Positions 6,064 through 12,851 of a stretch of 15,052 nucleotides of DNA are shown here, piece by piece. The stretch spans positions 1 to 15,052 of the forward strand of contig JACDBE010000035.1 of the NCBI GenBank assembly GCA_013695075.1. Reading direction: 5' to 3'. Under the pieces are notes generated by a model. The model made no database searches. It was not told the DNA's origin and saw nothing but the letters and a program-made list of their open reading frames with translations. The position numbers and the translations under genes were made by a program. This DNA comes from Acidimicrobiia bacterium. GTDB lineage: Bacteria > Actinomycetota > Acidimicrobiia > Spongiisociales > UBA5794. The first letter of the stretch is position 1. Every line of letters begins with the position of its first letter.

Positions 6064-7061
6064 TGGCGGAGGAGCCACCGGAGACCGGTGAGGAGCCGCC
6101 GCGGCAGGATCGTCCGCCCCCGCAACCGGGCGCCAACCGTCGCCAACGCGACCACCGCCGTGGCGAGGACCGCCCCGGGGTCGAGGGCCGTCCCAACCGC
6201 CAGCAACGCGACGGCAGACGCCAGGGCCGTCCCCGAGCCAAGGGGCGCCCCAACCGCGACGGCGATGGTGACCGCTCCGGGGATCGCACCCGGCGTCGCC
6301 CCCCCACGGCCAAGGACATCGTCCTGCCGGAGAATCGGCCGCTGTCGATCCGGGTGCGGGACCTCAAGATCGACTACGAGATCTTCGAGGACCGCCGCGC
6401 CGCCCTGCGCCAGCGCCTGGTCACCCGATCGGGACCCGGACGAAGCGTCGTTCACGCCATCAAGGGGGTGTCGTTCGATGTCGCCGAGGGCGACTCGATA
6501 GGGGTTGTCGGGTCCAACGGCTCCGGCAAGTCGACCCTCCTCGCCTCCATCGCCGGGGTGCTACCCGTCACCGCCGGCGAGGTGCTCGTCGCCGAGGAGC
6601 CCAAGTTGATGGGTGTCGGTGACACCCTGCTACCGGCAGCGACCGGGAGGCGCAACATCCGGCTGGGTTGCCTTGCTCTGGGCATGACCTCCGAAGAGGT
6701 CGACCGGGGCATGGCCGACATCGAGGAGTTCACCCAACTCGGCGAGGCGCTCAACCGGCCGCTGCGTACCTATTCGTCCGGGATGAGGGCCCGGCTCCAG
6801 TTCGCCATCGCCACCTCGGTGCGGCCACGGATACTGCTCATCGACGAGGCGCTGGCGGTGGGTGATGGCTCCTTCCGCAGACGCTCGGAGGAGCGGATGA
6901 GGTACATGCTGGCGGAGGCGGGCACTTTGATGGTGGTGAGCCATAACCTCGCCGAACTGGCCCGGCAGTGCACCCGCGGACTGTGGATCGAGGACGGCCT
7001 CCTGCGCGCCGAAGGCGACATCGACGACGTCATCGACCAGTACTCCGAGTTCGTCGCCTGA
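6063..7061 (+). CDS. ABC transporter ATP-binding protein, Wzt/TagH type, with a long basic disordered N-terminus
   Basis: A 332-aa ATPase partner of the upstream permease. Residues 1-85 are low-complexity, rich in Arg, Asp, Gly, Pro and Gln (RPNRQQRDGRRQGRPRAKG), and probably disordered. The ATPase domain follows: Walker A GSNGSGKST (150-158), Q-loop region with the exporter-typical TGRRNIRLGCLALGM, signature YSSGMRARL (237-245, SSGM in place of LSGGQ, as in Wzt/TagH), Walker B ILLIDE (257-262), D-loop and H-loop SHN (H294). It ends near the end of the nucleotide-binding domain, so the carbohydrate-binding C-terminal domain of long Wzt proteins is absent; it is of the short type. ATG 6063 overlaps the permease stop as TGATG. 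The charged tail is not usual for the family and might bind nucleic acid, anionic lipid or polymer. Confidence 0.9.
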   Translation: MAEEPPETGEEPPRQDRPPPQPGANRRQRDHRRGEDRPGVEGRPNRQQRDGRRQGRPRAKGRPNRDGDGDRSGDRTRRRPPTAKDIVLPENRPLSIRVRDLKIDYEIFEDRRAALRQRLVTRSGPGRSVVHAIKGVSFDVAEGDSIGVVGSNGSGKSTLLASIAGVLPVTAGEVLVAEEPKLMGVGDTLLPAATGRRNIRLGCLALGMTSEEVDRGMADIEEFTQLGEALNRPLRTYSSGMRARLQFAIATSVRPRILLIDEALAVGDGSFRRRSEERMRYMLAEAGTLMVVSHNLAELARQCTRGLWIEDGLLRAEGDIDDVIDQYSEFVA

Positions 7062-7101
7062 CGCCCCTTCCCCTCGCCGCCTCGAACGCTCCCGCCCCGC
7101 T

Positions 7102-7962
7102 TCAGGTCGGCGGGATCAGCAGATCGGTGAGCCGGGCGAAGCACCGGCTACGGGGCAACACCTCGGTGGCGCCCGCCTGGCTGGCCGCGTCCAACGCGGC
7201 GGTGTCGACGTGAGGCCCGTAGGCGACGACCCTTACCCCGGCGCCGGCGAGCAGGGCGATGATCTCCAAGGCCGTTGCATGGGTGACATCCACCAGCGCC
7301 ACCGTCGGTGGGGAGCTGCCGAGCCCGGCGGCGACTGATCCCGGGTTGCGCCACACGGCCAGCTCGATGCCGGCTGCCTCGGCGGCGGCCGCCACCTTGG
7401 AGCGGTCCATGAGGTCGGTACTCACCAGGGCGACCCGGTGTCCCGCCGGCACACCCGGTGGGGCAGGGACCACGCCGGCAACTGCCTCGGCCCTGGCGAT
7501 GCCCCAGGCGACCATCGCCCGCCAGACGTCGTCGCCCAGGTCCTGAGCCGACGCCGGTGCCAGGTCGAATAGGTCTCCAGGGACGGTGCGCATCGACGGC
7601 TGGTCGCGCGGGGCCGGCGCCACCCCCAGAGCCAGCAGGGCATTGGTCGGCGGTGCCAACGCCTCGCGGAACAGCTCCATCGGGGTGGCGCGCTGCCGTA
7701 GCGCCGGGAGCCCCGACCAGGTAGCCAGCGAAGCCGCCAGCATGCGGGCGCCGGAATGAACCGCATCCTCGACGGCACCGGCATCGAGGCCCCGTCCTGC
7801 CAGAACCCGTTCCACGTATGGGCGATAGCCGGCAGCGAGAGCATCGGCGACTGCTCGGCAGCGATAGGCATAGCCGGCTTGGTCCACGGCACTGAGCATA
7901 CGGCGGGCGTCCGCCGGGTCGGCGTGCTCCCGACGCACCCCTACAGTGGGCAGGCCCCACAT
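7102..7962 (-). CDS. Protein of unknown function with a receiver-like C-terminal domain
   Basis: A 286-aa protein with no family I can name. Residues about 15-165 are mostly helical, with Ala-rich helices and a segment PGDLFDLAPASAQDLGDDVWRAM. Residues about 170-286 look like a Rossmann or response-regulator receiver fold: strand VALVSTD, strand TVALVDV, strand VRVVAYG, and the closing ATEVLPRSRCFARLTDLL. The Asp of VALVDV sits where the phosphorylated Asp of a receiver would be, but the usual acidic pair at the first strand and the Lys of the last loop (here Arg) are not seen, so it is probably a pseudo-receiver. The start is uncertain: ATG 7962 has no strong ribosome site, and in-frame GTGs lie downstream. 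It shares a short upstream region with the divergent LppM-like gene. Confidence 0.7.
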   Translation of the reverse strand: MWGLPTVGVRREHADPADARRMLSAVDQAGYAYRCRAVADALAAGYRPYVERVLAGRGLDAGAVEDAVHSGARMLAASLATWSGLPALRQRATPMELFREALAPPTNALLALGVAPAPRDQPSMRTVPGDLFDLAPASAQDLGDDVWRAMVAWGIARAEAVAGVVPAPPGVPAGHRVALVSTDLMDRSKVAAAAEAAGIELAVWRNPGSVAAGLGSSPPTVALVDVTHATALEIIALLAGAGVRVVAYGPHVDTAALDAASQAGATEVLPRSRCFARLTDLLIPPT

Positions 7963-7970
7963 CCGAGGAG
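7942..7970 (+). promoter_or_regulatory. -10 element candidate and strong ribosome site for the LppM-like gene
   Basis: TACAGT at 7942-7947 is a good -10 candidate; no clear -35 is visible. GAGGAG at 7965-7970 lies 6 nt before the TTG at 7977 and settles that unusual start codon. The site overlaps the 5' end of the divergent minus-strand gene (ATG at 7962). Confidence 0.5.
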
Positions 7971-7976
7971 TGCCTC

Positions 7977-8855
7977 TTGCGGAAGATCATCCCTGTGGTG
8001 GCCATCGTCGCCATCTCGTTGGCCGGCTGCCGCGCCGAGGCCGAACTGGGCATCGACGTCGAGTCCACCGGTGCCGGCACCTTTGGGTTCGAGATTGCGG
8101 TGGACGAAGAGTTCCAGGATCTCATCGAGTCGACCGGCCAGGACATCGACGAGCTGGTGGGTTCGCTCCCCCCCGGGGCCACCGCCCTGGAGCCACGCCA
8201 GGAAGGCGGGCTCACCGTCTACGGGTTCACCCAAGCGTTCGCCGATCCCGCAGAGGCCACCAACTTGGTGTCGCAAGGCACCGCCGGGGTCGACGTTCAG
8301 GCGTCCTCGTTCGACCTTTCGGTTGCCGATGGTGGCGCCGCCCTTGACGCCAGCCTCGACCTCCCCAACGCCGCCGAACAGGCAGGCGAGTTCGGTGGCC
8401 TCGCCCAGTCTCTCGAGGAAGTCTTCAGCGTGGTGCTGCGGGTGCACCTGCCCGGCGAGGTAGTGGACTCCAACGCCGACCGCACCCTCGACGACGGCTC
8501 ATTGGTGTGGGACATCCCGCTCACCGGTGGCGTTCTCGAGGTGGAGGCGCGCAGTGAAGCGGGCGGGGACGACTCAGTCGTGTTGCCCATCGCCATCACC
8601 GCCGCCGTCGTCGCCCTGGCAGCCGGGTTGTGGGCGTTCTCCCGTCGCAGGTCGGGCGGGGCATCGGCGGTGGAGGCGGTGCCGGTGCCTTCCGCCCCCA
8701 CCTCGCTGTATGGCGATGTCACCACCCCGGCGGTGTACCACGAGGCCGTTGCCGGGGCTACCGACGATGTCACCGCCGCCGGGCCAGCGGACGATGCCGC
8801 CATGGCCCCCACTCCCGAGGGCGACATCGATCCGCACGGGGAACCCGACCGCTGA
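7977..8855 (+). CDS. LppM-like lipoprotein with a C-terminal membrane helix
   Basis: A 292-aa exported lipoprotein. The start is TTG 7977, supported by GAGGAG six bases upstream. The signal peptide (KIIPVVAIVAISLAGC) ends in lipobox LAGC with Cys18 as the lipid-modified residue. The ectodomain resembles the actinobacterial LppM family: a beta-rich opening ELGIDVESTGAGTFGFEIAV and a later segment with EVVDSNADRTLDDGSLVWDIPL, the family's typical end. A single hydrophobic helix (VVLPIAITAAVVALAAGLWA) with RRR after it spans about residues 202-225. The remaining 65 residues are acidic and Pro/Ala-rich and would lie in the cytoplasm. In mycobacteria LppM is an envelope protein linked to phagosome trafficking; no such role is implied here. 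The family call rests on remembered pattern only. Confidence 0.7.
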   Translation: MRKIIPVVAIVAISLAGCRAEAELGIDVESTGAGTFGFEIAVDEEFQDLIESTGQDIDELVGSLPPGATALEPRQEGGLTVYGFTQAFADPAEATNLVSQGTAGVDVQASSFDLSVADGGAALDASLDLPNAAEQAGEFGGLAQSLEEVFSVVLRVHLPGEVVDSNADRTLDDGSLVWDIPLTGGVLEVEARSEAGGDDSVVLPIAITAAVVALAAGLWAFSRRRSGGASAVEAVPVPSAPTSLYGDVTTPAVYHEAVAGATDDVTAAGPADDAAMAPTPEGDIDPHGEPDR

Positions 8856-8877
8856 CCCGTCGCGATCGGCCCACCTG

Positions 8878-9846
8878 TCAGCCGGTCATCACCACCACCG
8901 CCAGCAACCCGAGCGGACCGTCACCGACGGCGACGCCCATCCTGGTGACGTTGGGGCGACCCAGCCGGTTGGCGCTGCCGGGAGCGCCCACCCACTCGTC
9001 GACGATCGACGATGGCGTGGGGCCCAGGCCAATCAACTCCGCAACGGCCGTCGCCGGGATGGAGGCGGCGGCCAGCCGCCCTACCAAGCGGGTGCCATCG
9101 GGGGAGGCGTGCGCCATCCATCCCCCGGCGTACATCTCGTTAGCGTGCCCCTGCGCCACCGCATCGAGGTTGGCCGCCCTCGCCAGCGGCGACACCCCTG
9201 CGGCCGACCGCGCCCTGTTGACCTCTTGGAACAGGGCGTCGGCCTGATCGGGACGGGCGAAGGCCTCGGTACCGGCGGGCACGTCGAGGACGATGGTTGC
9301 CCCGCCCGGATCGCCAAGTGTCGACTGGCCGAAGGCATCGTCGAGACGGAGCGCCACCGCCAGTGCCCCATCGCCGCCGACAAGCGCCAGTGTCCGTTGG
9401 GCCAGTCCGTCGGGGTCGGTGAGCTTGCTGGCCAACGTAGAGGCCTCCACCGCTCGCCCCACGGCACCAAGCGGAAGGACCCGTACCGCGGACATCACCA
9501 GGGTGACCACCAGCACCCCGGCCAGCCCGGCAGCCACCGCCCCGGCGGCGCGGTCGAGGGTGGGGAGCCCGGGCATGGCCCCGATCACCCGTCGCATCCC
9601 CGCCGACACCACCGCACCGCCAACGGCGCAGGCTCCGAAAACCACGACCCCACCGAACACCCGCGAGGTCTCCGGTGAGGTGCCGGCAATGCCGGCAACG
9701 ACGCTCCCTGCCGCCGCCGAGAGACGGAAGGCCAGGAATGCGCCCAACACCACCACCGCCAGCCCGATGGCGCTGCGGATGAAACCTCGCAGCCATCCGT
9801 GCACTACGGCTGCGGCGAGAGCCGCACCGAGGATGACGTCGAGCAC
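8878..9846 (-). CDS. CvpA-family membrane protein fused to an extracellular CAP (SCP-like) domain
   Basis: A 322-aa protein. Residues 1-125 hold four hydrophobic helices with the CvpA pattern (early helix, HGWLRGFIRSAIGLAVVVLG, then VFGGVVVFGACAVGGAVV and LDRAAGAVAAGLAGVLVV). CvpA relatives include colicin V production proteins, and MarP shows the same CvpA-like anchor before an extracellular protease. A linker of about 75 residues leads to a CAP domain at about 204-320: LFQEVNRARSAAGVSPLARA, HANEMYAGGWMAHASPDG with His246, AVAELIGLG with Glu270, IVDEWVGAPGSANRL and TRMGVAVG. The His and Glu sit at the CAP putative active-site positions. The start is GTG 9846, only 4 bp after the stop of the upstream AI-2E-family gene, so they are one operon. 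The role is unknown; an envelope or stress function is inferred from architecture. Confidence 0.85.
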   Translation of the reverse strand: MLDVILGAALAAAVVHGWLRGFIRSAIGLAVVVLGAFLAFRLSAAAGSVVAGIAGTSPETSRVFGGVVVFGACAVGGAVVSAGMRRVIGAMPGLPTLDRAAGAVAAGLAGVLVVTLVMSAVRVLPLGAVGRAVEASTLASKLTDPDGLAQRTLALVGGDGALAVALRLDDAFGQSTLGDPGGATIVLDVPAGTEAFARPDQADALFQEVNRARSAAGVSPLARAANLDAVAQGHANEMYAGGWMAHASPDGTRLVGRLAAASIPATAVAELIGLGPTPSSIVDEWVGAPGSANRLGRPNVTRMGVAVGDGPLGLLAVVVMTG

Positions 9847-9850
9847 GCCG

Positions 9851-11248
9851 TCAGCCCGGAGGCGGGCCTGAACCAGGCTTACCCGGCTCGGCGGCGGTGA
9901 CGGGTTGGTGGTCGTCCGCCGATCCCTCGACGACGTCCTCGATGATCTCGCCGGCGCGGCGCAGCCGATCGCGTAGGGGTGGTGGCGGTGCCGGATGCTC
10001 GATGAGCGCTTCGGTGGCCTCCTCCCATGACTGGCCCAGGACCCGGGTACGCCACAGGTGCCCGACCACCACCTTTAGGCCGGCGGTGACGGGCACCGCC
10101 AGCAGCACCCCGATGATCCCGTCGAGCGCTCCGCCCAGGATCAGCACCAGCACGACGACCGCCGGGTGAAGACGCACCGTGGCCCGCATCACCGTCGGGC
10201 TGACCAGATGGTTGTCGATCTGCTGGACCACGATCGCCACCAACCCAGCAAGCAACGCGGTGGAAACCGAGTCGGTGACCAGTCCCACGCTGAACCCGAG
10301 GATCCCTCCCACCCATGGCCCAACGAAGGGGATGATGTTGAGGAAGCCTGATGTCATGCCGATGATCAGCCAGAAGTCGAGACCGATCAGCCAGAAGCCG
10401 AAGCTCATCATCACCCCCACGATGGAGGCCACGAAGAGCTGGCCCCTGAGAAAGCCACCGACAACACCTCCCACCTCGCGTGACACGTATACGGTCTCGT
10501 CGCGGTATACGGGCGGGATCAGCAACACGGTCTCCTGCCGGACCCGGGGCAGATCGAGGAGCAGGTAGAAGGCGATGACGGGAGCCACCACGAACACCAG
10601 GATCGCCTCGAGCACACCCGACGTGAGCCTGCCCAGCCGGTCGAAGGCCGCCGACAGGAACTGGTCCTGGTTCTCAGGGTCGGTGAGGAACGTCTCCAAC
10701 TCGTCGTAGGTCCACAGTTCGACGGTGAACCCGGTGGCCCCGATCAGGTCCTCGATCTGGGCGGCGGTGTCCTCGTAGAGCCCGGGAAAGTCGGTGCCAA
10801 GTCCCCGGGCCTGGTCGGCGACGCTGGGGATGACCAGCCATCCCAGCAGCACCAGCAGGCCCACCAGGCCGAGGAGGGCGACGACGGCGCTGATGGGTCG
10901 GGGCACCCCACGGGCCTGCAGCCGAGACACCACCGGGTTGAGCAGGTAGATGACGGCGATGGCGAGCACGATGGGAGCGACCAGGACGTGGACCCGCCCC
11001 AACACCCAGATCACGGCCCACAGCAGCACCAGGATGCCGAGGATGCTCCACGCCGCCAGACCGGTGCGGGTGATGGCTACACCCAGCCGGGTTGGCTTGG
11101 CGCCGACCCGGTCAGGCTCGGTAGAAGGGTCGATCGGCTCGGTCATGGATGAGAGCATGCCAGATCGAGCGGGCGTCCGGGGTCGCTCGCCGGGCGGTGC
11201 TTCGCCGGCGGGTTCGGCGGCCGCCAACGAGGCCGGGGTTCGGCCCAT
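9851..11248 (-). CDS. AI-2E family transporter (second copy in window)
   Basis: An integral membrane protein of 465 aa with the PF01594 layout: first helix WSILGILVLLWAVIWVLG, then IVLAIAVIYLLNPVVSRLQARGVPR, the long LVGLLVLLGWLVIPSVADQA helix, an extracellular acidic region, VAPVIAFYLLLDLPRVR, and the conserved C-terminal half GFLNIIPFVGPWVGGILGF ... QQIDNHLVSPTVMRATVRLHP ... IIGVLLAVPVTAGLKVV. A Pro-rich tail follows. I place the start at ATG 11248 because it overlaps the DUF3263 stop as TGATG, which implies coupled translation. ATG 11146 (MTEPIDPS, 431 aa) is the main alternative; it has no ribosome site but starts nearer the domain. Substrate is unknown. The downstream CvpA-CAP gene begins 4 bp after this stop. 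Confidence 0.88.
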   Translation of the reverse strand: MGRTPASLAAAEPAGEAPPGERPRTPARSGMLSSMTEPIDPSTEPDRVGAKPTRLGVAITRTGLAAWSILGILVLLWAVIWVLGRVHVLVAPIVLAIAVIYLLNPVVSRLQARGVPRPISAVVALLGLVGLLVLLGWLVIPSVADQARGLGTDFPGLYEDTAAQIEDLIGATGFTVELWTYDELETFLTDPENQDQFLSAAFDRLGRLTSGVLEAILVFVVAPVIAFYLLLDLPRVRQETVLLIPPVYRDETVYVSREVGGVVGGFLRGQLFVASIVGVMMSFGFWLIGLDFWLIIGMTSGFLNIIPFVGPWVGGILGFSVGLVTDSVSTALLAGLVAIVVQQIDNHLVSPTVMRATVRLHPAVVVLVLILGGALDGIIGVLLAVPVTAGLKVVVGHLWRTRVLGQSWEEATEALIEHPAPPPPLRDRLRRAGEIIEDVVEGSADDHQPVTAAEPGKPGSGPPPG

Positions 11249-11586
11249 CAGCCCAGCGAATCCCGCTGCACCCGTTCGGCGATCTGTTCGAGCCGCACCC
11301 GCTTCATCCGATGCAGCCGATGAACGGTGAGCGGGGCGTACTCCCCGGCCGCTGGTTCTGCCATGAGGCGCCGGATGGCCTGGTAGTACCGGGTGGCGCT
11401 CATCCCGAGATGCTCTCGGATGGCGGCGTCCTTGGCGCCCGTGTGCAGCCACCACGACCCCTCGAAATCGAGGATGCGACGGTCCCGCGAAGACAACCCG
11501 GCCTGGAGCGGTTCGGCTCCGGCGCGACGGGCCGGTGGCTGGTTACCGCCCGTCCGGTCATGGTCATCGCGGCGCTGCTCACTCAC
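11248..11586 (-). CDS. DUF3263 domain protein
   Basis: A 112-aa soluble protein. DUF3263, an actinobacterial family of unknown role, is visible at about residues 30-100: LSSRDRRILDFEGSWWLHTG, then AKDAAIREHLGMSATRYYQA. The AIREHLGMSATRYYQ segment resembles a helix-turn-helix, so DNA binding is a reasonable guess. The N-terminal 30 residues are polar and low-complexity. The start is GTG 11586. TACGCT lies 6 nt upstream of it, which fits a leaderless transcript. The stop overlaps the next gene's ATG as TGATG. This is the first gene of a leftward operon with an AI-2E-family protein and the CvpA-CAP fusion; it could regulate it. Confidence 0.85.
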   Translation of the reverse strand: MSEQRRDDHDRTGGNQPPARRAGAEPLQAGLSSRDRRILDFEGSWWLHTGAKDAAIREHLGMSATRYYQAIRRLMAEPAAGEYAPLTVHRLHRMKRVRLEQIAERVQRDSLG

Positions 11587-11592
11587 CCCATC

Positions 11593-11598
11593 AGCGTA
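11593..11598 (-). promoter_or_regulatory. -10 element (TACGCT) for the DUF3263 operon, leaderless
   Basis: On the minus strand TACGCT is followed by 6 nt (GATGGG) and then the GTG start at 11586. The first transcribed base would be at or next to the start codon. No good -35 is seen at the usual distance. This matches leaderless genes common in actinobacteria. Confidence 0.45.
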
Positions 11599-11646
11599 TC
11601 GGGGGGGTGTGACAATTTCGGGGATTTGAGCCCGTCCCCGGATAAA

Positions 11647-11678
11647 GGGAGGGGAACTGATCGTACGGCATCCCTCCC
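11647..11678. terminator. Weak hairpin candidate
   Basis: GGGAGGG starting near 11648 can pair with CCCTCCC near 11672-11678 over a loop of about 17 nt. There is no T-tract. It could end transcription arriving from the old tRNA-Thr side, but the loop is large and the call is weak. Apart from this and the tRNA scar, 11587-11743 holds nothing I can support. Confidence 0.25.
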
Positions 11679-11743
11679 GAAGCAGGAGAAGGACGGCCTC
11701 ACCCCTCGGCTCTCCTTCATCAGGCGCTCCCCTCGCGCACGCC

Positions 11744-11782
11744 GGAGCCGGCGGTGGGATTCGAACCCACGACCTGCTGATT
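11744..11782 (-). other. 3' half of a tRNA-Thr gene (integration or recombination scar)
   Basis: Read on the minus strand, the segment AATCAGCAGGTC, then T arm GTGGG-TTCGAAT-CCCAC, then acceptor strand CGCCGGC, discriminator T and CC matches the last 39 nt of a bacterial tRNA-Thr. The needed 5' partner GCCGGCG and the D arm are absent upstream, and the anticodon stem is broken: the sequence before AATCAGCAG is GCTTGG. A 3' tRNA piece without its 5' half is the classic attachment-site remnant left by an integrated element. The amino-acid assignment is from remembered tRNA-Thr consensus. Confidence 0.7.
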
Positions 11783-11784
11783 CC

Positions 11785-11950
11785 AAGCAAGCTCGACCCT
11801 GAGGCCCACGATCAGCGCAACCAACGCGGCGAACGCCCCCTCGTTGGGCAGCAGCAGAGCGAAGCCCGGTGCTGGCGAGGACCCATGGCCGAGAAGATCG
11901 GGTTGCGCACCCACCCGAACATGTCGCTGACAGCCGGCTGGATCGGCTGC
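11785..11950 (-). pseudogene. Remnant of an isoprenylcysteine carboxyl methyltransferase-like membrane protein
   Basis: The minus strand reads MFGWVRNPIFSAM (from 11922), then VLASTG in a second frame, then ALLLPNEGAFAALVALIVGL and RVEL in a third. Joined, this gives the family's WVRNPI-x-x-M-V-LA-x-x-GLALLLPN pattern seen in actinobacterial ICMT/PEMT-type methyltransferases. Removing one extra G at 11883 and one extra T near 11862 restores a single frame, so two single-base insertions explain it. The N-terminal part is absent or decayed beyond recognition above about 11950, and the C-terminus runs straight into the tRNA-Thr fragment. It is not functional. Confidence 0.5.
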
Positions 11951-12035
11951 CCCTGCTCTGTGGGCCCGGTTCAGCGTGGGGTCAGCATGTTCTTGGTATG
12001 ACTCGTCCGACACGAAAATCGACGGGAGGTTCGGA

Positions 12036-12851
12036 ATGAAGCCGAAGGGCAGATGGATCGGCGCGGTGGCGGTGACCGCCGTAGCCGTGGCAGGGTTTGG
12101 CGCCGCCCGCGCCGCCGACGCCGCCGACGCGGAGACGCTCGAGCTGCCCGAGGTGTGCCAGCGCCGGCCGGCCGCCACCAGTCAAATCGACACCGCCAAG
12201 CTGATCATCGAGTACAACTCCACGGACGGTGACCTGGGGATCCACGGCGCCTTCGACGACGATGGATGGTCGGAGATGTGCGTGTTTGATCCGACGGGAC
12301 GGCCCATCGCGGTGTTCGACCCTCGAACCACGCTCAACGACCTCACGATGGCAGGGGTGTTCTTCGAATCGCGGGAACCACCTACCGAGGAGTTCTCCTT
12401 CGCCGACCTCGCTGCCGCGTTCCCCGAGGGAAGGTACCGGGTCCGAGCGAAGTCCTTCGACGGAGCGGCCCTGGTGGGCACGGCCACCTTCACCCATGAC
12501 GTGCCTGCCCCGCCCAAGATCACGGCGCCGGCGCTGGCAGACGACCCGGAACAGCCAGGCGATCCGGTGTCGAGGGAGGACCTGGTGGTCGACTGGGACC
12601 CAGTGACCGAGACGGTTGCGGGTGATCCCGTGACCATCAGCGGTTATCAGGTGATCATCACGAAAGAGGACCACGATGACCCGCATGGATTCTCCCGCCC
12701 GGTGTACGACGTGCACGTGCCTGCCGGCCTCGACATGCTCAGCGTCCCAGCCGAGTTCCTCGAGCCCGACACGGTGTACGAGGTCGAGGTGCTCGCCTTG
12801 GAGGTGAGCGGCAACCAGACCATCACCGTCGGTTTCTTCCTGACCGACTGA
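12036..12851 (+). CDS. Secreted protein with an FN3-like C-terminal domain
   Basis: A 271-aa exported protein of unknown function. The start ATG 12036 has GGGAGG six bases upstream, which is better than the ATG at 11976. Signal peptide: KGRWIGAVAVTAVAVAGFGA followed by ARA and a DAADAE cleavage zone. The mature part has an N-terminal beta-rich domain (LIIEYNSTDGDLGIHGAFDD, DPTGRPIAVFDPR) that covers about residues 45-155, with FPEGRYRVRAKSFDG resembling a sandwich-domain edge. Residues about 170-270 look like a fibronectin type III domain: LVVDWDPVTE, ISGYQVIITK, LEPDTVYEVEVLALEVSGNQT. There are no catalytic motifs. FN3 domains bind proteins or glycans at the surface. A strong hairpin follows 16 nt after the stop. 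Confidence 0.75.
   Translation: MKPKGRWIGAVAVTAVAVAGFGAARAADAADAETLELPEVCQRRPAATSQIDTAKLIIEYNSTDGDLGIHGAFDDDGWSEMCVFDPTGRPIAVFDPRTTLNDLTMAGVFFESREPPTEEFSFADLAAAFPEGRYRVRAKSFDGAALVGTATFTHDVPAPPKITAPALADDPEQPGDPVSREDLVVDWDPVTETVAGDPVTISGYQVIITKEDHDDPHGFSRPVYDVHVPAGLDMLSVPAEFLEPDTVYEVEVLALEVSGNQTITVGFFLTD

Noticed and set aside
11249..11455. Upstream extension of the second AI-2E-family gene
   Set aside because: It overlaps the DUF3263 gene in another frame and has no family homology; the start at 11248 is explained by TGATG coupling.
11690..11725. Possible hairpin with GAAGGA/TCCTTC arms
   Set aside because: The inner part pairs poorly and there is no T-tract; it could easily occur by chance at this GC content.
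11587..11790. Upstream extension of the DUF3263 ORF
   Set aside because: It runs through the tRNA-Thr fragment and a hairpin; the GTG at 11586 with TACGCT six bases upstream fits much better.
11884..11999. Plus-strand ORF starting MAEKIGLRTHP
   Set aside because: It is antisense to the WVRNPI motif of the methyltransferase remnant, has no ribosome site and matches nothing known to me.
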